This document shows, piece after piece, positions 16,678-24,645 of a stretch of DNA of 64,000 nt. The notes under the pieces are model-generated. The model saw nothing but the letters and a program-made list of their open reading frames with translations, did not search any database and was not told where the DNA came from. Origin of the DNA: Actinoplanes couchii (GTDB taxonomy: Bacteria > Actinomycetota > Actinomycetes > Mycobacteriales > Micromonosporaceae); contig NZ_BOMG01000014.1 of assembly GCF_016862075.1 (NCBI RefSeq), positions 62,001 through 126,000 on the forward strand, written 5' to 3'. The position numbers and the translations under genes are program-made. How positions within the stretch are numbered: the stretch's first letter is position 1; every line of letters begins with the position of its first letter.

Positions 16678-19361
16678 CCGGTCAGGAGGCGGGCCATCTC
16701 CGTCCGGGAGCGGACGCCGAGACGGGTGAAGACGTTGCGCAGGTGATGGTCGACGGTTCGGGGGCTCAGGTGCAGTTCGTGGGCCACCTCCCGGTTGGTG
16801 GCGCCGCCCGCCACCAGGGCGGCGATCCGTTCCTGCTGGGCGGTCAAGGCCCGGCCCGCCGGGGCGTGTGGTTCGACCCGGTCGCCGGCGGCCCGCAGTT
16901 CGCGGATGCTCTGTGCCGCCCATGGGCCCGCGTCCAGCGCCTGGAACGTGTCGGCGGCGCGGCGCAGGTGGGTCCGGGCCTCCACGTGCCGTCGCCGGCG
17001 GCGCAGCATCCGGCCGAAGAGCAGCTGGGTGTGCGCCCTCGGGAAACCGGCCTCCCCGTCATGTCCGAGAGCCGCCTCGAAATGGCCGGACGCCTCCTCG
17101 CCGTCGTCGGCCCGTAACGCCCGGCACCGGTCCCGCAGCGCCAGCCAGCCGGGCTGACCGGTGCGTCCCGCCCACCTGTCGAAAGCCTCCGCGACCACGT
17201 CCTCCACCGCTTGCCGGGCCTGCCCTTCCGCAGGATGCGATCGGGCCCGGGCCTCCAGCAGATGGGGGACCACCGCGACCCGCAGCAGCGCCGAACCCGG
17301 CCCGGGCGGCCCGGTGAGCACCGCCAGCAGACGGTCGGCGGCGGGACGGCCCCGGCCGTCGACCAGGTCCAGGACGGCGAGCGCCCACTCGCACAGCGGC
17401 CGGGCCGGTCCGTCACCGACCGCGGTGATCCGGCTGAGCGCGGTGTCCCGATCGCCGAACAGGGCGGCGAGCACGGCCAGCACGCCCAGATGGGAGCCGG
17501 CCAGGATCGGCTGCCCGGTGCCGCGGGCGACCGCCGCTCCGTCGAGGGCCGCCTCCCCGGCCGCCGCGTAGTCACCGGACGCCATTCCGGCGAGCGCGGC
17601 CAGTTCGAGCGCTTGCGGAACCAGCACCGGCGCACCCCGCTCCCGGGCCAGCACGGCGGCCCGCCCGGCGAGTGCCGCGGCCCGCCGGGAGTCACCGACG
17701 AGGATCCCGGCGACGGCGGCCCGGAGCAGCGGCTCCGGCTCGGCGACCCGGTCGGCGAGCGCCACCGCCCGCCGCAACGGCCCGAACGACCCGCTCTCGT
17801 CCCCGGCGGCGATCCGGGCCAGCCCGGCGACGTGGTGCCGGACGAGCATCGTGGCCGGAGTCTCGGCACCAGGACACGCGGCCGAGACCCGCGCGGCCAG
17901 TTCCGCGAACCGGCGCTGTTCCGCGGGCCGGCAGGCGGCCTCCCCGGCAAGGGCGAGAGCGTCCAGGGCGGTACCCGGATCGGTTTCGGCGAGTTCGGCG
18001 GCCACGTCCAGCAGCACGTCCCGGGCACCCGGCGCCCCACCCGGCAGGCCCATCTCCGCAGTGAGCGCCCGGGCCCGGACCCGGGCCCCACCCGCCGCCG
18101 CCGGGATCCGCCGTACCAGCAGCCCCGCCTCGTGCGGCCGTCCCGCCAGCCAGGAGTCCCGGGCGGCGGCCAGCAGGAGCGCCGCCCGCTCCCCGTTGCC
18201 GGTCACCAGCCCGGCCGCACACCGCCGTGCCGCCGCCGCGACAGGCGGATCCGCCGCAGCCGCGATCCGTGCCAACCGCCGGCCGAGCGCGACGTCGGGC
18301 CCGGTGGCGGCCGCGCCCCGATGCAGCAGCGCCGAGGTCCCTTCCCCGCGAGCTTCGAGCACGTCAGCGAGGGCGAGGTGGGCGATCCGCCGCCGGGCGA
18401 TCTCCATCTGCCGGTACGCCACCCCGCGGCGAAGTCCCCCGGAGAACCGGACCCCGCCCGCGGTCACCTCGACGATCCCGGCCCGCTCGGCAGCCCCGAA
18501 GTCCTCGAGCCCCCACCCCGCGGAGGTGGGGCAGGCGCGGGCGGCGGCGGCCAGGAGGATGTCCGGCGCGGTGTCCGGGGCCGCGGCGGCGAACTGGAGC
18601 AGCAGGCGGGTCCGGAGCGGGAGGGCGTCCAGTTCGGCCGTGAACGCCCGGTGCGCCGGGCTGTCCGGGGGCAGGGCGTCGGGTGGTGGTGCGTAACCTC
18701 GGCGCTGTTCCGGGGTCAGGGTGCCGACCAGGTCGATCAGGGCGGCCGGATGCCCTTCGGCCAGTTCGGTCAGGGCGCCGGCCACGTCGTCGGCCAGATC
18801 CGGGGCGTGTCGGCGGAGGAGGTCCCGGGCGGCTTCCGGGGACAGCGGTTGCAGGCGGTGCACCGGCATGCCGGCGGGTTCCGCGCCGACCGGGAACGAC
18901 GCGACGAGCGCGACCCGGTCACCGCTGATCCGGCGGGCGGCGAAGGCGAGGACCTGCCACGACTCCGGATCCAGCAGGTGGGCGTCGTCGACGAGGCACA
19001 GGACCGGACCGGCCTCGGCGATCGTGCGCAGCAGGGCGAGCACGGCGAGGCGAACCGTGAGCGGATCACCCGTGAGGACCGGCGGGCAGGCCGCCCCGAC
19101 TCGGTCGCAGAGCCCGGCCAGCAGGGTCCGCAGGCCGTGATGAGGCAACTCCCGCTCCTCCGCGTGTCCCGTGACGAAACCGGCGATCCACGTCCCGGTG
19201 CGGTGGGGGAGCAGGTCCGGGACGGCGCGCAGGAGAGTGGTTCGGCCGTCGCCGGGGGTTCCGGTCAGGGCCAAGGCTCCGCCGTGGCCCTCGGACGTCG
19301 CGGTGACCAGCTGGGCTATCGCGGCCAGGGCGACTTTCTGCACTGCTGGTGCATCAAACAT
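16653..19361 (-). CDS. LAL-type (large LuxR) transcriptional regulator
   Basis: A 902-residue regulator: N-terminal AAA/STAND ATPase, central TPR-like helical repeats, and C-terminal LuxR helix-turn-helix (LTAQQERIAALVAGGATNRE, HELHLSPRTVDHHLRNVFTR). The Walker A motif is GTPGDGRTT (34-42), with Arg in place of the catalytic Lys. Walker B is VLCLVDDAHLLD. LAL proteins bind an inducer through the central region and activate nearby operons. The 3' end overlaps the pseudo-receiver gene by 25 bp. It diverges from the secreted polyester hydrolase at 19535 and is a candidate regulator of it. Confidence 0.88.
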   Translation of the reverse strand: MFDAPAVQKVALAAIAQLVTATSEGHGGALALTGTPGDGRTTLLRAVPDLLPHRTGTWIAGFVTGHAEERELPHHGLRTLLAGLCDRVGAACPPVLTGDPLTVRLAVLALLRTIAEAGPVLCLVDDAHLLDPESWQVLAFAARRISGDRVALVASFPVGAEPAGMPVHRLQPLSPEAARDLLRRHAPDLADDVAGALTELAEGHPAALIDLVGTLTPEQRRGYAPPPDALPPDSPAHRAFTAELDALPLRTRLLLQFAAAAPDTAPDILLAAAARACPTSAGWGLEDFGAAERAGIVEVTAGGVRFSGGLRRGVAYRQMEIARRRIAHLALADVLEARGEGTSALLHRGAAATGPDVALGRRLARIAAAADPPVAAAARRCAAGLVTGNGERAALLLAAARDSWLAGRPHEAGLLVRRIPAAAGGARVRARALTAEMGLPGGAPGARDVLLDVAAELAETDPGTALDALALAGEAACRPAEQRRFAELAARVSAACPGAETPATMLVRHHVAGLARIAAGDESGSFGPLRRAVALADRVAEPEPLLRAAVAGILVGDSRRAAALAGRAAVLARERGAPVLVPQALELAALAGMASGDYAAAGEAALDGAAVARGTGQPILAGSHLGVLAVLAALFGDRDTALSRITAVGDGPARPLCEWALAVLDLVDGRGRPAADRLLAVLTGPPGPGSALLRVAVVPHLLEARARSHPAEGQARQAVEDVVAEAFDRWAGRTGQPGWLALRDRCRALRADDGEEASGHFEAALGHDGEAGFPRAHTQLLFGRMLRRRRRHVEARTHLRRAADTFQALDAGPWAAQSIRELRAAGDRVEPHAPAGRALTAQQERIAALVAGGATNREVAHELHLSPRTVDHHLRNVFTRLGVRSRTEMARLLTGQDQRSTL

Positions 19362-19534
19362 GCGGCGAGTCTTCCCTGCTCACCCGGGGTCGGGGAACCC
19401 CGTTTCGGTGGATGAAATTTCCGGGATGTTTCCGGCCGATGACGCAACGCAGGCGATTTCGCCGATGCGGGACCGGCGCCGGGCTGCGAAAACTGACGGC
19501 CATCGATCTGATTCCCCCGTGAAGGAGATTCGAC

Positions 19535-20401
19535 GTGAGGACATCAGCACGCCTGTTGTGCGCCGCGGCCACGGCCCTGGCCCTGATCGCCGGACCCGGC
19601 GCCGTCCCCGCCCGGGCCGCCGCCAACCCCTACGAGCGCGGCCCCGCACCCACGCTCTCCGCGCTGCAGGCCTCGCGCGGCCCGTACGCCGTCGGTCAGA
19701 CCTCGGTCTCCCGGCTCGCGGCCAGCGGTTTCGGTGGTGGCGAGATCTACTACCCGACGACAACCGCCGACGGAACCTTCGGCGCGATCGCCATCTCGCC
19801 GGGCTTCACCGCCTACTGGTCCAGCATCTCGTGGCTGGGCCCGCGCCTGGCCTCGCACGGCTTCGTGGTGATCGGCATCGAGACGCTGACCACCGCCGAC
19901 CAGCCGGGCTCCCGGGGCGACCAGCTGCTGGCCGCCCTGGACTACCTGACCCAGCGCAGTGCGGTGCGGACCCGGGTGGACGCGACCCGGCTCGCGGTCG
20001 GCGGGCACTCGATGGGTGGCGGCGGCAGCCTGGAGGCGGCCAGTGACCGGCCGTCGTTGCAGGCCGCGGTGCCGCTGGCGCCCTGGAACACCGACAAGTC
20101 CTGGTCGGAGCTGCGGGTGCCGACCCTGATCGTCGGCGGCGAGGCGGACGCCATCGCGCCGGTGGCGACCCACTCGATCCCGTTCTACACGAGCATCCCG
20201 GCGTCGGCGGAGAAGGCGTACCTGGAACTCAACAACGCCAGCCACTTCTTCCCGCAGACGGTCGACACCGCGACCGCGGTGCAGGCGGTGTCCTGGCTGA
20301 AGCGGTTCGTCGACGACGACACCCGCTACGACCAGTTCATCTGCCCGGGCCCGGGCGGCCTGGCGATCTCCGACTACCGCAGCTCCTGCCCCATCGGATA
20401 A
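19535..20401 (+). CDS. secreted cutinase / PET-hydrolase-like polyester hydrolase
   Basis: A 288-residue alpha/beta hydrolase with a signal peptide (cleavage near ARAA, about residue 29). The mature start ANPYERGPAPTLSALQASRG and GFGGGEIYYP closely match the actinomycete cutinase family (TfCut2, LCC), recalled from memory. The catalytic triad is Ser159 in GHSMGGGG, Asp205 in EADAIAPVATH and His237 in NNASHFFPQ. Phe91 sits where TfCut2 has the oxyanion Tyr; Trp184 (LAPWN) is the substrate-clamp Trp. One C-terminal disulfide (Cys270-Cys285) is present and the extra IsPETase cysteine pair is absent, so it is type I. AAGGAG precedes the GTG start, and a strong terminator follows. Confidence 0.93.
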   Translation: MRTSARLLCAAATALALIAGPGAVPARAAANPYERGPAPTLSALQASRGPYAVGQTSVSRLAASGFGGGEIYYPTTTADGTFGAIAISPGFTAYWSSISWLGPRLASHGFVVIGIETLTTADQPGSRGDQLLAALDYLTQRSAVRTRVDATRLAVGGHSMGGGGSLEAASDRPSLQAAVPLAPWNTDKSWSELRVPTLIVGGEADAIAPVATHSIPFYTSIPASAEKAYLELNNASHFFPQTVDTATAVQAVSWLKRFVDDDTRYDQFICPGPGGLAISDYRSSCPIG

Positions 20402-20438
20402 CGGCTCGAGAGGACCGAGGTCAGGGGCTTGCGAGGAC

Positions 20439-20475
20439 CGGGCCGGTGGTTCACCCACCGGCCCGATTCTTTTCA
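20439..20475 (+). terminator. intrinsic terminator of the polyester hydrolase gene
   Basis: An 11-bp perfect stem, CGGGCCGGTGG-TTCAC-CCACCGGCCCG, is followed by ATTCTTTTCATTT. This is the clearest Rho-independent terminator in the window. It rules out the upstream start (20446) for the next gene. Confidence 0.9.
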
Positions 20476-20538
20476 TTTGGACCGCTGCCGTACGGCTCCG
20501 TAAGGTTCTTTCTCGCGCACCGACATCGAGGAGGAGAG

Positions 20539-21759
20539 CTGTCCGGCGACATCACCCGTGCACGGCTGCGGGGGTTGGCCCGCAACCCCGCTCTGCCGCC
20601 TCCGGAGCTGCTGCGGCTGGCCGGAGCCGGTGTGCTGGACCGGTGGGAGCTGACCGCCCGCGAGGTGTGGGACGACGCGTCGTTCGACGTGCTCGCCGGG
20701 CATCCGGACCCGGAGATCCGGGAGGCGCTGGCGCAGTGCCCGGGCGCGACCGGCGAGCAGCGGGCCCGGCTGGTCGGCGACCTGAGCATCCGGGTGCTGC
20801 ACGCGGTGCTGGAGGGCCCGCCGTCGCGGTGGTCCGGCCGGCTCCCGGACTGGGCGTACCGGCGGCTCGCGGCCCATCCCGAACCGGTGGTCCGCGACAT
20901 GCTGACCCTTCTTCCGGGCGTACCGCGGGAGATCGTGGCTCTGCTGACGCGCGACCCGCAGCCGGGCATCGCGGCCGCCGCCCGCGCCCTGCTGTCCCCG
21001 GTGCCGGCCGGGCCGGAGACGCTGGGCCGGGAGCAGGCCGCCGCGTTCGCCGCCGATCCGGCGCCGTGGAACCGGGCGCGTGCCGCCGCCGACCCCGACC
21101 TGCCCGCCGCGTGCGTCCCGGCCCTGGCCGCCGACGAGTCGCCGCAGGTCCGGCTGGCGCTGTCGATGCGGCGCGGGCTGTCCGAGGCGGAGCGGGCCGC
21201 GATCGACCACCCGATGCCGGAGTCGACGCCGATCCTGGACTGGGTGCTCGCCGCCGGGCCCGCCGAGCTGCGGGACTGTGCGCTCTCCGGGCACGCCGGG
21301 TTGCGCCGCAGCGCCGCCTGCCATCCGGAGCTGCCGGCCGGCCTGATCGCCGCGCTCGCCGCCGACGACGATCCCGCGGTGCGGCTGCTGCTCTGCGAGC
21401 ATCAGGCCGATCTCCCCGGTGAGCTGCTGGTCCGGGTCCTTCTGGCGGGTGGCGGCGACGATCTGCTCCGGCACCCCGCATTCTCCGGTACGGGTCTCGC
21501 CGCGCTCGCCTCGTCCGAGGATCCCCGGGCGCGCGCCCTGGCCCGCCGCGACCCGGCCGCCCCGGCGTCGTTGATCGAGCGGCTCAGCCACGACGCCGAC
21601 GTGTCGGTCCGCACCGCGGTGGCCGGTGACGGACGGCTGCCGGTGCCCCGGCTGCTCCAGCTCTTCGACGATCCGCCGACCACCGGGGCGGCCTCGGCGA
21701 ACCCGCTGCTGCCCCGGCCGGTGATGGACCGGATTCTCGCCACCGGCCATCGGACTTGA
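20539..21759 (+). CDS. HEAT/LRV-type repeat protein
   Basis: About 406 residues of short degenerate helical repeats: LARNPALPPPELLRLA, LAGHPDPEIREALAQCP, LAAHPEPVVRDMLTLLP, LAADESPQVRLALSM, LAADDDPAVRLLLCEH and LSHDADVSVRTAVAGDG. This is the pattern of leucine-rich variant (LRV) or HEAT scaffolds that bind proteins. The frame is open from a GTG at 20446, but that codon lies inside the upstream terminator. GAGGAGGAGAG sits just before CTG at 20539 (LSGDITRARL), which I take as the start; TTG near 20575 is another option. Role unknown; no catalytic motif. Confidence 0.72.
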   Translation: MSGDITRARLRGLARNPALPPPELLRLAGAGVLDRWELTAREVWDDASFDVLAGHPDPEIREALAQCPGATGEQRARLVGDLSIRVLHAVLEGPPSRWSGRLPDWAYRRLAAHPEPVVRDMLTLLPGVPREIVALLTRDPQPGIAAAARALLSPVPAGPETLGREQAAAFAADPAPWNRARAAADPDLPAACVPALAADESPQVRLALSMRRGLSEAERAAIDHPMPESTPILDWVLAAGPAELRDCALSGHAGLRRSAACHPELPAGLIAALAADDDPAVRLLLCEHQADLPGELLVRVLLAGGGDDLLRHPAFSGTGLAALASSEDPRARALARRDPAAPASLIERLSHDADVSVRTAVAGDGRLPVPRLLQLFDDPPTTGAASANPLLPRPVMDRILATGHRT

Positions 21760-21779
21760 TGGATCGCGACCGTATCGAG

Positions 21780-21792
21780 TAGACAGTGTCTA
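21780..21792. promoter_or_regulatory. palindrome over the TetR start (TAGACAGTGTCTA)
   Basis: TAGACA-G-TGTCTA is perfectly symmetric apart from its centre and ends on the A of the TetR ATG. A promoter-like TTGATG (21756) lies 18 bp before TAGACA. It is a likely autoregulatory operator on a near-leaderless transcript; this is inference from position and symmetry. Confidence 0.55.
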
Positions 21793-22358
21793 TGGGACTG
21801 CGGGAACGACTGGTGCAGGTCGGCGGGGAACTGCTCGACCGGGACGGGCCGTCCGCCGTCACACTCCGGGAGATCGCCCGGCGGGCCGGGGTGTCGCACG
21901 GCGCCCCACGGCGCTACTTCCCCACCCACCTGGAGCTGCTGTCGGCCATCGCCCGCGACGGTTTCGAGGAGCTCACGCGCCGTGCCGAGGCCGCCCTCGA
22001 CGGGGCGCCCGACGACCCGTACCAGCAGACGGCTCTTCTGGGCCGCGCCTATCTGGACTTCGCCGCCGACCGTCCCGGCCGCTACGACCTGATGTTCCGT
22101 CATGATCTGCTGGAGAGCGGCCACCTCGGGCTGCGCGACACCAGCCTGCCGTTGTTCCGGCAGCTCAGCAAGCTGATCGACCAGGCCCGCCCGGGTGCCG
22201 ACGTCCCGTCCGACGTCGTCGCCGGAGCGCTCTGGGCCAACCTGCACGGCATCGCCCACCTGTGGCAGCTGCGGAGCCTCCCGCTCGCCACCGGCCTGAC
22301 CGATCCGCAACCCGTCCTCGACGCCGTCCTCACCGCCCACCTCGGAAGGCCCACATGA
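21792..22358 (+). CDS. TetR-family transcriptional regulator
   Basis: A 188-residue regulator. The N-terminal helix-turn-helix is AVTLREIARRAGVSHGAPRR YF-type (residues about 22-43), followed by FPTHLELLSAIA. The C-terminal domain (ALLGRAYLDFAADRPGRYDL, MFRH) resembles the WHG/TetR_C_13 ligand domain. ATG 21792 or GTG 21786 can start it. Its stop overlaps the ATG of the acyltransferase gene (ATGA), so it probably controls phospholipid or lipid-modifying functions through that partner. Ligand unknown. Confidence 0.88.
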   Translation: MGLRERLVQVGGELLDRDGPSAVTLREIARRAGVSHGAPRRYFPTHLELLSAIARDGFEELTRRAEAALDGAPDDPYQQTALLGRAYLDFAADRPGRYDLMFRHDLLESGHLGLRDTSLPLFRQLSKLIDQARPGADVPSDVVAGALWANLHGIAHLWQLRSLPLATGLTDPQPVLDAVLTAHLGRPT

Positions 22359-22990
22359 AACCGCGGCTGTACGCGTTCGCCCACGCCACCCTGGGCGCCT
22401 ACCTGCGCCGATCCTGGCGGCCCGAGGTCAGCGGCCTCGAACACCTGCCGGCCGGCGGCGCACTGCTCGCCGCCAACCACCTGTCCATCGGCGACCAGCT
22501 CTTCCTCGGCACCGTCACACCACGGCACATCGCGTTCTGGGCCAAGTCCGAATATTTCCACGGCGGCGGCATCACCCAGCGGGTCGTCACCGGACTCGGC
22601 GCGATCCCGGTCGAACGCGGCGGCGGGAAGGCGGCGCTCGCGGCGTTCGACGCGGCCGTCCCCGTACTCCGCAGCGGTGGTCTGGTCGCGGTCTTCCCGG
22701 AAGGCACCCGGTCACCGGACGGACGGCTCTATCGCGGGCGCACCGGGGTGATCCGGCTGGCCCAGCAGGCCGGGGTGCCGATCGTGCCGGTCGGGATCCG
22801 CGGCACCGACCGGCTGCGCGAGCCCGGCGCCCGGTTCCCCCGCAAACATCCGGTCAGCATCACGTTCGGCCCGGCGATCACCGTGGCGGTCGGGTCGCCC
22901 GCCGACGTCCGCGCCCAGACGGACGACCTGATGGCGCGGATCCAGAGTCTGAGCACGCAGGAGTACGTGCCGCACTACGCGGTGAAATAG
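22355..22990 (+). CDS. PlsC-type 1-acylglycerol-3-phosphate acyltransferase
   Basis: A 211-residue acyltransferase: catalytic NHLSIGDQ (H42-x4-D47), substrate motif FPEGTRS (114-120), and IVPVGIRGTD. PlsC-family enzymes move acyl groups from acyl-CoA or acyl-ACP to lysophosphatidate or related lipids at the membrane. No strong transmembrane helix is visible, so it is probably peripheral. Coupled to the TetR gene by ATGA overlap. It could also acylate a glycolipid, as several actinomycete paralogues do. Confidence 0.9.
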   Translation: MKPRLYAFAHATLGAYLRRSWRPEVSGLEHLPAGGALLAANHLSIGDQLFLGTVTPRHIAFWAKSEYFHGGGITQRVVTGLGAIPVERGGGKAALAAFDAAVPVLRSGGLVAVFPEGTRSPDGRLYRGRTGVIRLAQQAGVPIVPVGIRGTDRLREPGARFPRKHPVSITFGPAITVAVGSPADVRAQTDDLMARIQSLSTQEYVPHYAVK

Positions 22991-23094
22991 CATCCGCGGC
23001 GTGATCGCATCGACTGACGTCCTGGCCCTGGTGGCCGCCCGGGAGCGGGCCGGAACCCGGGCATGGCGAGGGTTGCCAAGGCGTCAGAACAAAC

Positions 23095-24015
23095 TCACGG
23101 GAACAGATCCAGTTCGGGGGCGCCGGCCAGTTCCATGAGCTGCTCCACCGAGAGGGGAAGGCCATGGCGCGTGGGTTCGAGCTGGTCACTCCCGATCGCC
23201 TCCCCGGGAGGCATGGCCGGTGTCACCCCGTTCGAGGCGCTCGCCGTGGTGATCGTGTCGCCGCGGTAGACGTGAACCTCGACATGGTGGTAACCCGATG
23301 CGGCGCTCGTGTCGAGGACGGTGACGGTTTCGCCGTCCGGTCCCTGTCGCACGGTGCAGGGTGCGGTGCAGTTCGCGGCGGCATCGGCGGCGCTCTCGTA
23401 CGCCGGCGACGCACCGAATCCGACTTCGCCGGCGCCCTGATCATCGACGATGACGGCGTCGGCGGTAATGAATGGCGGCGTCGTGTCCGCGGGACGTGCC
23501 GGGTCGAAAACCCGGCCCGGATACGCCTGCAGCGGCATGATGTCGCTCGGCGTCGACGAGGATCGGTGGTAGGTCACCTCGGGCAGCAACGGCGGTACCA
23601 CCTCGGCCAGATAGCAGCTGATCCGGGCGGCGGCATGGTCCGCCGGCTCGGCCGGGATCCGGATCGGGTAGCCGTTCTTCTCGTTGACGACAGTGGTGGG
23701 CTCGACCAGCGGGCTGGTCGGCTCAGCGCCGGCGGCCTCGCAGGACCGTGCCGCGTCAAGCGTCGACCAAGCCGGCCCGGCCACCGTGTACGGCGCCGGT
23801 GCAGGGTCGGCACTGCGGAGCGGCAACGCGAACGAGGCACCGCCGGCAGCTACGGCGGCCACGACCGCCGCGGCACCGGCCACGGCCAGCCGACGCCGCC
23901 GCCGGGCACGGCGCCCGCCGGCGAGGACCTCGTCGTAGGTGAATGACAGCGGCGGCTCTGCACCGGTGTAGGCCACGAGCGCGTCGTGGATCTGCGTGTC
24001 GGAAGAATCGGGCAC
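23095..24015 (-). CDS. single-pass membrane protein, putative anti-sigma partner
   Basis: A 306-residue protein. The cytoplasmic N terminus (SFTYDEVLAGGRRARRRRRL) leads into one transmembrane helix (about 43-64, AVAGAAAVVAAVAAGG). A secreted domain of some 240 residues with paired cysteines follows. It starts four bases after the sigma-factor stop and uses AAGGAG inside that gene, so it is coupled. The arrangement and topology are those of SigE-type ECF sigma factors with membrane regulators, but there is no recognisable zinc-binding anti-sigma motif, so the role is inferred from position. Confidence 0.65.
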   Translation of the reverse strand: MPDSSDTQIHDALVAYTGAEPPLSFTYDEVLAGGRRARRRRRLAVAGAAAVVAAVAAGGASFALPLRSADPAPAPYTVAGPAWSTLDAARSCEAAGAEPTSPLVEPTTVVNEKNGYPIRIPAEPADHAAARISCYLAEVVPPLLPEVTYHRSSSTPSDIMPLQAYPGRVFDPARPADTTPPFITADAVIVDDQGAGEVGFGASPAYESAADAAANCTAPCTVRQGPDGETVTVLDTSAASGYHHVEVHVYRGDTITTASASNGVTPAMPPGEAIGSDQLEPTRHGLPLSVEQLMELAGAPELDLFP

Positions 24016-24019
24016 GGTC

Positions 24020-24505
24020 TCACAGCTCCTTGGGCTGGACGGAGCGGCTCATCACCGCGCGTAACGCGGCGATTCCCCGGGCGGACTGGCTCTTCACGGT
24101 GCCTTCGGCCAGTTGCAGCACCTCGGCGACGTCGGCAATCGACAGATCCTCCAGATGCCGCAGCACCACGACAGCGCGCTGCTGCGCGGGTAACCGGCGC
24201 AGCGCCTGCCCCAGGTCCTCATGGGTGTCGAGCTGCGGAGCAGGGGCATCCGGAACCTCGGCGACCACCTTCTCCCGGCGGTGCTTGCGCACATGGCTCA
24301 GGTAGGTGTTGACCAGGATCCGGCGCACATAGGCGTCGACGGACCCGTCCCGCACCCGCCGCCACCGCGGGTACAGCTTGACGAAGGTGATCTGCACCAG
24401 GTCGTCGGCAGTATGCCAGTCCCCGCACAATGCGTAGGCGATACGACGCACCGAGCCCACCTGTCCGGCGAAGTACGCCGCAAAGTCAGCATCCGGCTCG
24501 GTCAC
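24020..24505 (-). CDS. SigE-family ECF RNA polymerase sigma factor
   Basis: A 161-residue sigma factor. Region 2 is FAAYFAGQVGSVRRIAYALC and ADDLVQITFVKLYPRW. Region 4 is LPAQQRAVVVLRHLEDLSIA and EVLQLAEGTVKSQSARGIAA. The short length and the YFAGQ/YALCGDWHTADDLVQ style place it in the actinobacterial SigE family. AAGAGG precedes the GTG start. It forms a two-gene unit with the membrane protein at 24015. Stimulus unknown. Confidence 0.93.
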   Translation of the reverse strand: MTEPDADFAAYFAGQVGSVRRIAYALCGDWHTADDLVQITFVKLYPRWRRVRDGSVDAYVRRILVNTYLSHVRKHRREKVVAEVPDAPAPQLDTHEDLGQALRRLPAQQRAVVVLRHLEDLSIADVAEVLQLAEGTVKSQSARGIAALRAVMSRSVQPKEL

Positions 24506-24645
24506 GGTTGATACCTCTTTCTCTTCGGCGATGTGTTAACTCACGCCGACGACCGAAAGGTTCAACCAAAGAGCGATCTGTTTGTCGACACGCTGCGCTA
24601 CTCAGCGCGTGTGCCCGGAAGGGGTGGGCGGCCCGGAGCGGATGA

